Assembly: GCF_018860705.1 (NCBI RefSeq)
Contig: NZ_JAHKQA010000078.1
Coordinates: 111,187-175,186, forward strand
From: Citreicella sp. C3M06
Lineage (GTDB): Bacteria > Pseudomonadota > Alphaproteobacteria > Rhodobacterales > Rhodobacteraceae
DNA length: 64,000 bases
Direction of reading: 5' to 3'
In this document: piece by piece, positions 25,213 to 34,125 of the stretch
Position numbering within the stretch: position 1 is the stretch's first letter
How the letters are laid out: each line of letters begins with the position of its first letter
The notes under the pieces: model-generated
What the model was told of the DNA's origin: nothing
Database searches by the model: none
The model's input: the letters and a program-made list of their open reading frames with translations, nothing else
Program-made: the position numbers and the translations under genes

Positions 25213-26991
25213 TCAAGATGCTGCTTGCATCGCCAGATCGGGCGCATCGCCACCCGGCACCTGCGGGGCCTGCCAGCGGGCGTGGATGGCGCGATACTCG
25301 GCGACGACCGGCGGGGCCTTGGCCTCTTCGGGAACGGTGAACATCGTGCGTCCGCCCGAGCGCGAGCTAAGCGCGATCAGCCACGGGGCGGCCAGCATCG
25401 GCAGGGCGACCGGCAGCAGCCACAGCGTCAGGCCCGGCGCAAGGAAGTAGACCGAGGCAAGGATGATCGCCCCGGCGGTGACGATCCACCAGCTCGCGGC
25501 AAAGCCTTCGCGCAGGGTCAGGCGGCCTTCGCCGCGAGCGTTGGCGGGCCAGCCGCCATCCTGACCCGAGAGCACCTGAAGCACGGCGCGGCTCTGGAAC
25601 ATCAGCATCACCGGCGCGATGGCAGAGGTCAGCAGGATCTCGGTCAGCACCGAGCGCAGCGCGCCGAGCGCGCCGCCAAAACCGCGTGCCCGGCCAGACA
25701 CCGCCGCCTGCCAGACGATGCCGACCTTGGGCAAAATCAGCAGGCCGACGATGCCGAAGAACAGTGCGGTGATCTCGCGCGAGCGATCAGAGGGGAACAC
25801 CGGGTAAAGCTGGTGCAGATTCGGGAAATAATCCGGCTCGGGGGCCAGCACGGTGCCCAGCACCGTCGCCACCAGAAACGCCGCCCAGAGCAGCGAGACG
25901 AGGTAGGAAAAGATCCCCTGAAGAAACACGTAGCGGCTCCAGAGCGCAAAGCCCGGGGCGCTCAGCAGGCGGATGTGCTGAAGGTTGCCCTGACACCAGC
26001 GCCGGTCGCGGCGGGCGTAGGCCAGCAGGTTCTCGGGCCCTTCCTCATAGGATCCGTCGATGGATTGCTCGACCTTCACGGTCCAGCCCGCGCGGGCGAG
26101 CAGCGCCGCCTCGACGTAATCATGGCTGAGGATATGCCCGCCGAAAGGCGGCTTGCCGGTCAGCTCGGGCAGGCCGCAGCTTTGCACGAAGGCGCGCACC
26201 CGCACGATGGCGTTATGGCCCCAGAACGGGCCGTTCAGCCCCTGAAGCCGCGCAAGGCCGCGGGTGAACACCGGGCCGTGGAACACTGAGGCAAACTGCA
26301 TCGCCCGGCCGAAAAAGCTCGATGCGCCAACCACCTTGGGCAGGGTTTGCAGCAGCCCCAGCTTGGGGTCGGCCTGCATCCGGGCGATCATCTCGCGGAT
26401 CGCCGCGCCTTCCATCAGGCTGTCGGCGTCAAGGATCACCGCGAATTCGTAGGCGCCGCCGTTGTTGCGGAAGAATTCCTCGATATTGCCAGCCTTGCGG
26501 CCCCGGTTGTCGCTGCGCCGACGGTAGAAGATCTGGCCTTCGCCGCCGGTCTCGCGCAGCAGGCGCGCGAATGTCACGCGCTCAACTGCGGCGAGGGTCT
26601 CGTCGCGGGTGTCGGACAGGATGGCGATGTCGGCGCTCACCCCGGCATCGGCGTTCGAGCGGTACATGGCGGCCACGCGGCTGAAGGTGGCCACCGGGTC
26701 TTCGTTGCAGATCGGCACCAGCACAACGGTGGGCGGCTGATCGCCAATGATCTGCGGCGCTGGCCCATGCCTGCGGCCCGCGACCAGACCGTTCAGGCCC
26801 AGAACCGCCCCCCATGCCAGCCAGCCGGTGGTCACAAAGATCAGCACGGCGCGCACGACATCCCAGACCTGCACGCCATCCTGCACCGACGCAGCGACCG
26901 TCAGCCAAGTGGCTACCACGGCGGCCAGCGCGGTGACGGCGAGCGACAGGGCGCGGGCCATGGCGGTTGCGGGATCGACGCGTGCGCCCAT
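25213..26991 (-). CDS. opgH: glucans biosynthesis glucosyltransferase OpgH (MdoH)
   Basis: OpgH polymerises beta-1,2-glucose chains from UDP-glucose across the inner membrane, forming the backbone of osmoregulated periplasmic glucans. The 592-residue protein has two N-terminal membrane helices and a GT2 domain with VPICNED, ILDADSLMEG, SHDYVEAALLARAGW and the product-site RRDRRWCQGNLQ. A C-terminal group of membrane helices follows. It lacks most of the long cytosolic N-terminus of E. coli OpgH. It starts 2 bp after the small opgI-like gene, in one operon with opgG. Confidence 0.94.
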   Translation of the reverse strand: MGARVDPATAMARALSLAVTALAAVVATWLTVAASVQDGVQVWDVVRAVLIFVTTGWLAWGAVLGLNGLVAGRRHGPAPQIIGDQPPTVVLVPICNEDPVATFSRVAAMYRSNADAGVSADIAILSDTRDETLAAVERVTFARLLRETGGEGQIFYRRRSDNRGRKAGNIEEFFRNNGGAYEFAVILDADSLMEGAAIREMIARMQADPKLGLLQTLPKVVGASSFFGRAMQFASVFHGPVFTRGLARLQGLNGPFWGHNAIVRVRAFVQSCGLPELTGKPPFGGHILSHDYVEAALLARAGWTVKVEQSIDGSYEEGPENLLAYARRDRRWCQGNLQHIRLLSAPGFALWSRYVFLQGIFSYLVSLLWAAFLVATVLGTVLAPEPDYFPNLHQLYPVFPSDRSREITALFFGIVGLLILPKVGIVWQAAVSGRARGFGGALGALRSVLTEILLTSAIAPVMLMFQSRAVLQVLSGQDGGWPANARGEGRLTLREGFAASWWIVTAGAIILASVYFLAPGLTLWLLPVALPMLAAPWLIALSSRSGGRTMFTVPEEAKAPPVVAEYRAIHARWQAPQVPGGDAPDLAMQAAS

Positions 26992-26993
26992 GG

Positions 26994-27164
26994 TCAGGCG
27001 CTCTGGCCGGTGAGCAGCAGGCGCAGCATTGCGAGCGGCGACAGGCGCGCCGTGCTGCGTTCCAGCACCTGCTGGGGCATGTCGAGCGGGGCAGGGGCCG
27101 GTGCCCAGCTCTCCGGGGCCGGGTTCATGATCTGATCGTGCGAAAGATGGGATTGCAAGGTCAT
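26994..27164 (-). CDS. opgI: small protein between opgG and opgH (OpgI-like by position)
   Basis: A 56-residue frame whose ATG overlaps the opgG stop (ATGA) and whose stop is 2 bp before the opgH ATG, so it is almost certainly translated. The product is soluble-looking, Pro/Ala-rich in the middle, with a C-terminal PQQVLERSTARLSPLAMLRLLL segment. Rhodobacter sphaeroides is known to have opgG-opgI-opgH in this order, so OpgI is assigned by position, not by proven similarity. It may replace the N-terminal extension that E. coli OpgH carries and this OpgH lacks. Confidence 0.7.
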   Translation of the reverse strand: MTLQSHLSHDQIMNPAPESWAPAPAPLDMPQQVLERSTARLSPLAMLRLLLTGQSA

Positions 27165-28747
27165 TGTCTCATCCATTGGTAAAGCCATGTCTCGGTCAGG
27201 ACTTGTCCGAAGCCCTCGATTCTGGCGGTTATCTCCATCGAGCTGCCCGGTGCGGTGGTCGCCTCGACCACCAGCCGCCAGACGCCGTCCTCATCGGTTT
27301 TGGACAGCACCACCTGGGTGATCTCCCCGCGGGTGGCGCTCGTTACCGGAACAACTTCCGCGTTCGCCGGAAGTTCCGACAAAGCGCCGCCTGCGAAGTC
27401 GATGACGAATTTCTGAGCGTCGGACTTCTGTTCGACCCCGGCCACTCCGGCGGCGCCAACGCGTGAGCGCAGGACGCGGGCGCGGCTTTTGTCGCCGTCG
27501 CCGGCGGGGGACATGCCCCAATGCAGACGATAGGCGAATTCCATTTCTCCACCCGCCTCTGCTGGCGCTTCGGGAATCCAGAAGGCAACGATATTGTCGT
27601 TGGTTTCGGTCTTGGTGGGGATCTCGAGCAGGCGCACGCTGCCCTTGCCCCAATCGCCCATCGGCTCGACGATCAGCGTCGGGCGCCGTTCGTAATGGGA
27701 TTCCGCGTCGAGGAACTGACCAAAGTCGCGTTCGCGCTGCACGAGGCCGAACGAGGCGGGCGATTGCATCCCCAGATACGAGCTGGCCAGCCGCGGCGGG
27801 TTCGACACCGGGCGGAACCGGGTTTCGCCATCGGGTGCGGTCAGCACCAGCGCGTCGCTGTCGTGCACCGCCGGGCGGAAATCGTGGAACGCGCCGGGAT
27901 CGGCGCCGCCGAACAGGTACATTGAGGTCAGCGGCGCGATGCCAAGCTGTTCGATGTCGTCGCGAAAGAACAGCCGGGCGGTGACCTCGGCGGTGGTGTC
28001 CTGCCCCGGCGTGATGACAAAGCGATAGGCCCCGGTCACCGAATCGCTTTGCAGTGCGGCATAAAGCGTGATCGTGGTGGCACCGGGGGCAGGGCGCTCG
28101 ATGTAGAATTCGGTAAAGCGGGGGAATTCCTCTTCGCCAGACAGCCCGGTGTTCACTGCAAGCCCGCGCGCCGACAGCCCGTAGCGGTTGCCGCGCCCGA
28201 GCAGGCGGAAATAGCTGGCCCCAAGGAAGGAGCCGACCTCGTCATAGAGATCAGCGCGATTGAACGGCGCCATGAGCCGAAAGCCCGCCACGCCGGGCAG
28301 CACCAGATCGGGCGGCAGCGCCGTCTTGACGTCGCGGTAATCGAAGTCGGCGGTCGAGAACACCATCGGGCGCGACACACCGTCGACCAGCTCGAACATG
28401 TGTACGGGTTCCTTGAACAGCCAGCCAAGATGGAAGGCGTTCAGGCGGAACAGGCGGCTGGGATCGTCGGCCCAGCGTATGTGATCGGCGCGAAAGCGGA
28501 TGCGGTTGAAATCATCGTAGTCGATCTCGGTCAGCGGGCCACTGATTTCATCGCGCGGGGCAGGGTCGGATTGCGCAAGCTCGCGCATCCGCTCGCTCAG
28601 CCCGTCAAAGGAAAACGGCTGGCCTTCTTCTTGCGCATGGGCGGCGCGCAGGCCCAGCAGCGCCGGTGCAGTGGCCGTGCTGAGCAATGCCGCCAGCACA
28701 CGGCGGCGGGTCGGTCGGATTGCGGGTTGGCAGCACGTGGGCGTCAC
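27161..28747 (-). CDS. opgG: periplasmic glucan biosynthesis protein OpgG/OpgD (MdoG family)
   Basis: MdoG-family periplasmic protein needed to make or branch osmoregulated periplasmic glucans. From a GTG at 28747, preceded by AGGAG, the product has 528 residues. It has a twin-arginine-like signal (RPTRRRVLAALL, ending AAHAQ) and then the family domain: FSFDGLSERMRELA, YDDFNRIRFRADHIRW, FHLGWLFKEPVHMFEL and GLSARGLAVNTGL. A Tat signal is more typical of OpgD, but the G-I-H gene order suggests OpgG. An extension to 28804 adds residues before the signal and is rejected. Confidence 0.88.
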   Translation of the reverse strand: MTPTCCQPAIRPTRRRVLAALLSTATAPALLGLRAAHAQEEGQPFSFDGLSERMRELAQSDPAPRDEISGPLTEIDYDDFNRIRFRADHIRWADDPSRLFRLNAFHLGWLFKEPVHMFELVDGVSRPMVFSTADFDYRDVKTALPPDLVLPGVAGFRLMAPFNRADLYDEVGSFLGASYFRLLGRGNRYGLSARGLAVNTGLSGEEEFPRFTEFYIERPAPGATTITLYAALQSDSVTGAYRFVITPGQDTTAEVTARLFFRDDIEQLGIAPLTSMYLFGGADPGAFHDFRPAVHDSDALVLTAPDGETRFRPVSNPPRLASSYLGMQSPASFGLVQRERDFGQFLDAESHYERRPTLIVEPMGDWGKGSVRLLEIPTKTETNDNIVAFWIPEAPAEAGGEMEFAYRLHWGMSPAGDGDKSRARVLRSRVGAAGVAGVEQKSDAQKFVIDFAGGALSELPANAEVVPVTSATRGEITQVVLSKTDEDGVWRLVVEATTAPGSSMEITARIEGFGQVLTETWLYQWMRQ

Positions 28748-29277
28748 ACAGGTCTCCTGACAGAAATCTTGATAAAATGATGGGCGTATATGGCGGAACA
28801 TCAAGAAGACGCGCGAGCGGTCCGCGGGGTTCCGCGCAATGCTGCAGATGCATAAGCGGAATTCCGTCAGAGCTGTGCAATCCAGCCCTCGGCGTTAACG
28901 GTTTCGGCGGGTAATTGCCTGTTTCTCGGGCGAATCTATTTCCCGATCCGGACGCTGCCGGCAAGCGCATCTGACACCTTCTGCGGTCTCAAGCAAGATC
29001 TCGCGCATGCAGAATCGCGTCAATCGTCTTGCGTTGCGACGCAAGACGCGCTATGTCGCGCGCGTCGAGACAGGCAGCATAGCCCGCAGGCATCTCGGAA
29101 GGGACGGTTATCCGGCCCCTTTTGTCATATGCACCCGTCGCGGAGAAATCCGCGGCAATGTCCGAACCGACCAAGCCAGCCCGCCCCCGCCTTGGGGACA
29201 CAGCGGTAGGGAAACCGAAGACCGGCGGAGACAACCGCCCGGCCAGTATAAATCGATGAAAAGGATACGACTGCCAC
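28748..29277. other. 530-bp divergent intergenic region between opgG and rpsA, with a perfect hairpin
   Basis: The space holds the promoters of opgG (minus) and rpsA (plus) and the rpsA leader. The one clear structure is a perfect 10-bp inverted repeat with a 4-nt loop at 29025-29048 (CGTCTTGCGT-TGCG-ACGCAAGACG). There is no T run after it. An AAGGA sits 12 bp before the rpsA ATG. A minus-strand open frame across 28989-29402 overlaps the rpsA start and shows no recognisable product. I see no clear sigma70 promoter and no other gene. Confidence 0.5.
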
Positions 29278-30954
29278 ATGGCTGATACGACCATGGAGGA
29301 ATTCGAGGCCCTCCTTAATGAAAGCCTCGAAATGGACACCCCGGATGAAGGTTCGGTTGTCAAAGGCAAGGTCATCGCGATCGAAGCGGGCCAAGCCATC
29401 ATCGATGTCGGCTACAAGATGGAAGGCCGCGTCGATCTTAAAGAATTTGCAAATCCCGGTGAGACGCCCGATCTGAGCGTTGGCGACGAAGTCGAGGTCT
29501 TCCTCCGCTCCGCCGAAAACGCACGTGGCGAAGCCGTGATCAGCCGTGAGATGGCCCGCCGCGAAGAAGCGTGGGACCGTCTCGAGAAGGCCTATGCCGA
29601 CGACGCCCGCGTCGAAGGTGCGATCTTCGGTCGCGTCAAGGGTGGCTTCACCGTCGACCTCGGCGGCGCCGTGGCCTTCCTGCCCGGTTCGCAGGTCGAT
29701 GTGCGCCCCGTGCGCGACGCTGGCCCGCTCATGGGTCTCAAGCAGCCGTTCCAGATCCTCAAGATGGACCGTCGCCGTGGCAACATCGTTGTCTCGCGCC
29801 GCGCTATCCTTGAAGAATCGCGGGCCGAGCAGCGCGCGGAAGTCATCGCCAACCTCACCGAAGGCCAGACGGTCGACGGCGTGGTCAAGAACATCACCGA
29901 ATACGGTGCGTTCGTTGATCTGGGCGGCGTTGATGGCCTGCTGCACGTCACCGACATGGCATGGCGTCGCGTCAACCACCCGTCCGAGATCCTGACCATC
30001 GGCGAGACCGTCAAGGTCCAGGTCATCAAGATCAACAAGGACACTCACCGTATCTCCCTGGGCATGAAGCAGCTTCAGGAAGATCCGTGGGATCTGGTGG
30101 CTGCCAAGTACCCGCTGGGCTCTGTCCATGCTGGCCGCGTGACCAACATCACCGACTACGGTGCGTTCGTCGAGCTGGAGCCGGGTGTCGAAGGTCTCGT
30201 TCACGTCTCGGAAATGTCCTGGACCAAGAAGAACGTGCACCCCGGCAAGATCGTTTCGACCTCGCAGGAAGTCGAAGTCATGGTGCTGGAAATCGACGCT
30301 GCCAAGCGTCGCGTTTCGCTTGGCCTCAAGCAGACCATGCGCAACCCGTGGGAGCTCTTCAAGGAGACGCATCCCGAGGGCACGCAGGTTGAAGGTGAAG
30401 TCAAGAACATCACCGAATTCGGTCTGTTCATCGGTCTTGACGGCGAGATCGACGGCATGGTGCACCTTTCGGACCTCTCGTGGGACCAGCGTGGCGAAGA
30501 AGCCATTCAGGAATACCGCAAGGGAGACGTGGTGCAGGCTGTCGTCACCGAAGTCGACACCGACAAAGAGCGGATCTCGCTCTCGATCAAGGCGCTTGGC
30601 GGCGACAAGTTCGCCGAAGCGGCTGGCGGCGTGAAGCGCGGCTCGATCGTGACCGTGACCGTGACCGCGATCGAAGATGGCGGCGTGGAAGTGGAATACG
30701 AAGGCATGAAGTCCTTCATCCGCCGCTCCGACCTGTCGCGTGACCGTGCCGAGCAGCGCCCCGAGCGGTTCTCGGTCGGTGACCACATCGATGTGCGCGT
30801 CACCAACGTCGATCTCAAGACCCGTCGTCTCGGTCTGTCGATCAAGGCACGCGAGATCGCCGAAGAGAAAGAGGCCGTGGAACAGTTCGGCTCCTCCGAC
30901 TCGGGTGCATCGCTGGGCGACATCCTTGGCGCAGCGCTGAAGCGCGACAACTGA
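29278..30954 (+). CDS. rpsA: 30S ribosomal protein S1
   Basis: S1 is the RNA-binding ribosomal protein needed to initiate translation on structured or weak leaders. The 558-residue protein carries six S1/OB repeats; examples are VVKGKVIAIEAGQAIIDVGYKMEG, TVDGVVKNITEYGAFVDLGG and QVEGEVKNITEFGLFIGLDG (each a separate repeat). Repeats three and four (VDGLLHVTDMAWRRVNHPSE and VEGLVHVSEMSWTKKNVHPG) are the best conserved. Codon use is strongly biased, as expected for a highly expressed gene. A strong terminator follows. It normally sits directly after cmk, but here four genes intervene. Confidence 0.97.
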   Translation: MADTTMEEFEALLNESLEMDTPDEGSVVKGKVIAIEAGQAIIDVGYKMEGRVDLKEFANPGETPDLSVGDEVEVFLRSAENARGEAVISREMARREEAWDRLEKAYADDARVEGAIFGRVKGGFTVDLGGAVAFLPGSQVDVRPVRDAGPLMGLKQPFQILKMDRRRGNIVVSRRAILEESRAEQRAEVIANLTEGQTVDGVVKNITEYGAFVDLGGVDGLLHVTDMAWRRVNHPSEILTIGETVKVQVIKINKDTHRISLGMKQLQEDPWDLVAAKYPLGSVHAGRVTNITDYGAFVELEPGVEGLVHVSEMSWTKKNVHPGKIVSTSQEVEVMVLEIDAAKRRVSLGLKQTMRNPWELFKETHPEGTQVEGEVKNITEFGLFIGLDGEIDGMVHLSDLSWDQRGEEAIQEYRKGDVVQAVVTEVDTDKERISLSIKALGGDKFAEAAGGVKRGSIVTVTVTAIEDGGVEVEYEGMKSFIRRSDLSRDRAEQRPERFSVGDHIDVRVTNVDLKTRRLGLSIKAREIAEEKEAVEQFGSSDSGASLGDILGAALKRDN

Positions 30955-30979
30955 TCCAGTCCGGTTTCGGATTGACGGG

Positions 30980-31009
30980 AAAGGGGCCTTCGGGCCCCTT
31001 TCTTCGTTT
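30980..31009 (+). terminator. Rho-independent terminator after rpsA
   Basis: Nine-base stem AAAGGGGCC / GGCCCCTTT with a TTCG tetraloop, followed by CTTCGTTTT, 25 bp after the rpsA stop. Confidence 0.88.
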
Positions 31010-31289
31010 TCGCGCCTCGCCTGGCGGGCGCCCCATGGCGCTTGCGGGCTTGCACGGGCCCTCTTCGGAGCGGTCGATTTCCCCGAATCGCGGGCTGCCT
31101 CATTCGCAGGCGTTGCCGCTACCGTCTGGTGCAGGCTGCCGCTGCGTGCCGCCGAACCTCACGTGATCCGCATCAAACCGCTGCCCATGCATGCTTTTCT
31201 CCGTGAACAGCCGGTTTCCGTTTGGCAGGTTTTGTGTAAGTGTCGTAGAACGGAATGGCGCGGGAAGGCGCCTGGCAGGGGATGGTGAG
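31010..31289 (+). promoter_or_regulatory. rpsA-ihfB intergenic region with candidate ihfB promoter
   Basis: The 335-bp gap between rpsA and ihfB begins with the rpsA terminator. The rest shows no gene. A promoter-like pair TTGGCA (31222-31227), 18-bp spacer, TAGAAC (31246-31251) lies about 40 bp before the ihfB ATG. GGTGAG precedes the ATG as a ribosome site. Confidence 0.42.
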
Positions 31290-31571
31290 ATGATCAGATC
31301 GGAATTGATCCAGAAGATCGCGGAAGAGAATCCGCATCTCTACCAACGGGACGTCGAGAGGATCGTGAATACGATCTTCGAGGAGATCACCGATGCGATG
31401 GCCGCGGGCAACCGGGTCGAGCTGCGCGGTTTCGGGGCCTTTTCGGTAAAGAAGCGCGATGCGCGGCTCGGGCGGAACCCGAGGACCGGAGAGGCGGTTG
31501 AGGTCGAGGAAAAGCATGTGCCGTTCTTCAAGACCGGCAAGCTGCTTCGTGACCGGCTGAACGGAAAGTAA
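31290..31571 (+). CDS. ihfB: integration host factor subunit beta
   Basis: A 93-residue DNA-bending protein of the HU/IHF family; with IhfA it forms the heterodimer that bends DNA in transcription, recombination and replication. Features are [18 protein letters not shown] at the start, the [20 protein letters not shown] arm with the DNA-intercalating Pro of GRNPRTGE, and the [12 protein letters not shown]-terminus. The ATG at 31290 gives the standard length; a 33-codon extension through the promoter is rejected. The order rpsA-ihfB-lapA is conserved in proteobacteria. Confidence 0.95.
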   Translation: MIRSELIQKIAEENPHLYQRDVERIVNTIFEEITDAMAAGNRVELRGFGAFSVKKRDARLGRNPRTGEAVEVEEKHVPFFKTGKLLRDRLNGK

Positions 31572-31579
31572 GAAAGAAC

Positions 31580-31930
31580 ATGCGTTACATTCGCTATGCG
31601 TTTCTGGCGGTGCTGGCCGTGGTCCTTGTGGCTATCGCAATGGCCAACCGCGAGATGGTTGATCTCAAGCTGCTGACGGCAGAGCTGTCGTCGCTGCTGC
31701 AGTTTCAGGCGGGGATCACCGTTCCGGTGTTTCTGGTGTTTTTCGGCGGCATCGTCTTTGGCCTGCTGATCGGGTTTGTCTGGGAATGGCTGCGCGAGCA
31801 CAAGCACCGCGCCGAAGCGCAACACCGCAAGGCCGAGGTGCGCAAGCTCGAACGCGAGCTGAAAAAGACTCAGGCCCAGCGGGACGAGGGCAAGGACGAG
31901 GTTCTGGCGATTCTCGATCGCAGCGCCTGA
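31580..31930 (+). CDS. lapA: LapA-family (DUF1049) inner membrane protein
   Basis: A 116-residue membrane protein with two predicted helices (AFLAVLAVVLVAIAMA near the N-terminus and ITVPVFLVFFGGIVFGLLIGFVW in the middle) and a charged coiled-coil-like C-terminal tail (KAEVRKLERELKKTQAQRDE). This is the DUF1049/LapA pattern. In E. coli LapA acts with LapB in lipopolysaccharide assembly control; whether that holds here is not shown. It begins 8 bp after ihfB and ends before a terminator. Confidence 0.85.
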   Translation: MRYIRYAFLAVLAVVLVAIAMANREMVDLKLLTAELSSLLQFQAGITVPVFLVFFGGIVFGLLIGFVWEWLREHKHRAEAQHRKAEVRKLERELKKTQAQRDEGKDEVLAILDRSA

Positions 31931-31955
31931 TACTGGCCCCTTCGGGAAGCATTTG

Positions 31956-31992
31956 AAAACGGCGCGGGGCCACAGGCCTTGCGCCGTTTTTC
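31956..31992 (+). terminator. Rho-independent terminator after lapA
   Basis: Ten-base stem AAAACGGCGC / GCGCCGTTTT with an internal GGCC-ACA-GGCC hairpin in the loop, running into a T-rich end. It lies 25 bp after lapA. Confidence 0.82.
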
Positions 31993-32192
31993 TGTGTCGG
32001 GCCTGCGTTTTGCCGTGATGTCTGCGCAAACCCTGCGCGATAGCAGGCAAACCGGCGGCTGCGGACCCTCGTGGCTGACGAGCTGCGCAAGCGGCAGCGA
32101 AAGGCGCGCGCCTTGCCCGCGCGGCCTGCTTTGTGCGACAAGGCCGCGACGGCGGGCGCGGGGGTCTTGCCGGGCATGCAGCGAGGCAGGCG

Positions 32193-32864
32193 ATGACACA
32201 GGTTTCGGTCAAGATTTGCGGTCTGAAGACGGCGGCGGATGTGGCGGCGGTCGCTGCCAGCGGCGCACGCTATGCCGGCTTCGTATTCTTTGCCAAAAGC
32301 CCGCGCAATGTGTCCATCGACACGGCGCGCCTGCTGGCGCTTGGCGCGCCGGTGGGGCTGGCCAAGGTCGGCCTTGTGGTCAATGCCACCGACGCGGCGC
32401 TGGACGAGATCCTTGGCGCGGTGCCGCTGGATATTCTGCAATTGCACGGCAGCGAAACCCCCGAGCGGGTGGCACAGGTGCGCGCGCGCTTTGGCCTGCC
32501 GGTGATGAAGGCGGTCGGGGTGCGCAGCGAAGAAGACCTTCCGGCGCTGCTCGAATATGGCCGCGTCGCGGACCAGCTTCTGGTCGATGCCAAGGCGCCA
32601 AAGGGGGCGGCGCTCCCGGGGGGCAATGGTCTCGCCTTTGACTGGCGGTTGATCGCCGGGCGGCGCTGGCCTTGCCCGTGGATGCTGGCCGGAGGTCTGA
32701 CCCCGGACAACGTCGCGCGCGCCATCGAAATGACCGGGGCACGGCAGGTCGATGTGTCCTCCGGGGTCGAATCGGCTCCCGGCGTCAAGCAGGCGGCGCT
32801 GATCGAGTGTTTCGTCGCGGCGGCCCGCGCCGGGGCAGAGGCCGAGGCTGTGCCGCGCCTTTGA
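32193..32864 (+). CDS. trpF: phosphoribosylanthranilate isomerase TrpF
   Basis: TrpF carries out the third step of tryptophan synthesis from anthranilate, isomerising N-(5-phosphoribosyl)anthranilate. The 223-residue (beta/alpha)8 protein has [20 protein letters not shown] (catalytic Cys near residue 9), [24 protein letters not shown], the catalytic Asp region [10 protein letters not shown], and the phosphate-binding [11 protein letters not shown] ... [14 protein letters not shown]. The start at 32193 gives the usual N-terminus. trpB, its common neighbour, is not present downstream; a transglutaminase-like gene follows instead. Confidence 0.93.
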   Translation: MTQVSVKICGLKTAADVAAVAASGARYAGFVFFAKSPRNVSIDTARLLALGAPVGLAKVGLVVNATDAALDEILGAVPLDILQLHGSETPERVAQVRARFGLPVMKAVGVRSEEDLPALLEYGRVADQLLVDAKAPKGAALPGGNGLAFDWRLIAGRRWPCPWMLAGGLTPDNVARAIEMTGARQVDVSSGVESAPGVKQAALIECFVAAARAGAEAEAVPRL

Positions 32865-32972
32865 GCGCCGCGCGCCTGCGCCGGGGCAGGTGCGCCGCAT
32901 CAGGCTTGCACCGCGCGCATCCGTGTGACGCCATCGGGGCAGGGGCATCCCCTGTGCCTGACAGGAGAGGAC

Positions 32973-33794
32973 ATGCGCTTTTCGGTGCTGCACGAGACGA
33001 TCTACAGCTATGAAACCCCGGTGACGCTGGCCGCGCACCGGCTGCGGATGAGCCCCCGCCGCGATGCCGGGCGGCTATTGAGCCGGGAGCTGGCCGTCGA
33101 TCCCGGCCCCATCGTCAAGCGCGAGGTTGCCGACAATCAGGGAAACCTGACGCTGCTGCTGGAATTCGAAGGCGAAACCGACCGGCTGCGGCTGGAAAGC
33201 CGCTTTGTCATCGACACCGTGCCGCCGCCCATCATCACGCGGGCCTTGCCGCCACTGCCTTGGGCGTTGCGGGCAGAGGAGCACCGGCCCTACCTTGTCA
33301 GCGCCGATCCCGGCCCGGCGGTGAGCGATTTCGCCGCCGCCCTGCTGCGCGAGAGCAGGGCAGAGCCGCTGGCCTTTCTGGATGCGCTGACGCACACGCT
33401 GTTCCGCCGCACCGATCGGCGCATCCGCGAGACCGGCTTTGCCCAGACCCCCGCCGAAACCCTGACCCGCGCCGAGGGGGCCTGCCGCGATCTTGCGATT
33501 CTGTTTCTTGCCTGCTGCCGGGGGTTCGGGCTGCCGGGGCGCTTTGCCAGCGGCTATCAGGCCCATGCCGAAAGCGTCGATGGCAAACGTCATCTGCACG
33601 CCTGGCCCGAGGTCTGGCTGCCGGGGGTTGGCTGGCTGGGGTTTGATCCGACCCATGGTCTGCGGGTCGGTGACGGGCATGTCGCGGTTTATGCCGCGCC
33701 CACGCAAGAGGAAACCATGCCGGTCGAGGGTGGCTATTATGGCCTGCCCACTGGCGCGCGGCTCGATTACCGGGTCGAGATCACCACAGGCTGA
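32973..33794 (+). CDS. transglutaminase-like family protein
   Basis: A 273-residue protein with an N-terminal beta domain (FSVLHETIYSYETPVTLAAH) and a C-terminal transglutaminase-like cysteine protease domain. The Cys-His-Asp triad is visible in EGACRDLAILFLACCR, RHLHAWPEVWLPGVGW and GFDPTHG. Such proteins occur beside circularly permuted ATP-grasp/alpha-E genes, but no such partner is seen here. No signal peptide. GGAGAGG precedes the ATG at 32973. The substrate is unknown. Confidence 0.85.
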   Translation: MRFSVLHETIYSYETPVTLAAHRLRMSPRRDAGRLLSRELAVDPGPIVKREVADNQGNLTLLLEFEGETDRLRLESRFVIDTVPPPIITRALPPLPWALRAEEHRPYLVSADPGPAVSDFAAALLRESRAEPLAFLDALTHTLFRRTDRRIRETGFAQTPAETLTRAEGACRDLAILFLACCRGFGLPGRFASGYQAHAESVDGKRHLHAWPEVWLPGVGWLGFDPTHGLRVGDGHVAVYAAPTQEETMPVEGGYYGLPTGARLDYRVEITTG

Positions 33795-33834
33795 GGCCGA
33801 CACCGGACCGGGACGAAACAGATACCCAAACAGC

Positions 33835-33858
33835 AAAAAGGCCACCCAATGGGCGGCC
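33835..33858 (-). terminator. Rho-independent terminator for rpmJ (minus strand)
   Basis: Read on the minus strand: GGCCGCCC-ATT-GGGTGGCC with one G-T pair, followed by five T residues, 30 bp after the rpmJ stop. Confidence 0.8.
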
Positions 33859-33888
33859 CCTGCAATCTTTATGCGATCAATGCGACGA

Positions 33889-34014
33889 TCAGCCCTGACG
33901 GGCTTTGAACCGACGCTGGGTCTTGTTGATCACGTAAACGCGGCCCTTGCGACGCACAACGCGGCAGTCGCGATGGCGCTTTTTGAGCGAGCGGAGCGAG
34001 TTTGCGACCTTCAT
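33889..34014 (-). CDS. rpmJ: 50S ribosomal protein L36
   Basis: A 41-codon gene on the minus strand. Translation gives [17 protein letters not shown], then [24 protein letters not shown]: the zinc-free (YkgO-like) form of L36 found in alphaproteobacteria, with one Cys instead of the zinc ribbon. GGAGA lies seven bases before the ATG. It has its own terminator, and the neighbouring tRNA-Val on the same strand may share its transcript. Confidence 0.95.
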   Translation of the reverse strand: MKVANSLRSLKKRHRDCRVVRRKGRVYVINKTQRRFKARQG

Positions 34015-34125
34015 GGGTCTCTCCTCATTTCGCGGCGCGCGAGCGCCTGATGTTGCCGTCTGTCCCGGATGCCATGTGGGCGCGTGCCCGGGTCACAGCA
34101 CCGCGAAACGGTGAATTGTAGGTCA

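Noticed and set aside
28989..29402. Minus-strand frame of about 137 codons across the rpsA start
   Set aside because: It overlaps the first 125 bp of rpsA on the other strand, has no recognised family and no clear ribosome site; typical of GC-rich shadow frames.
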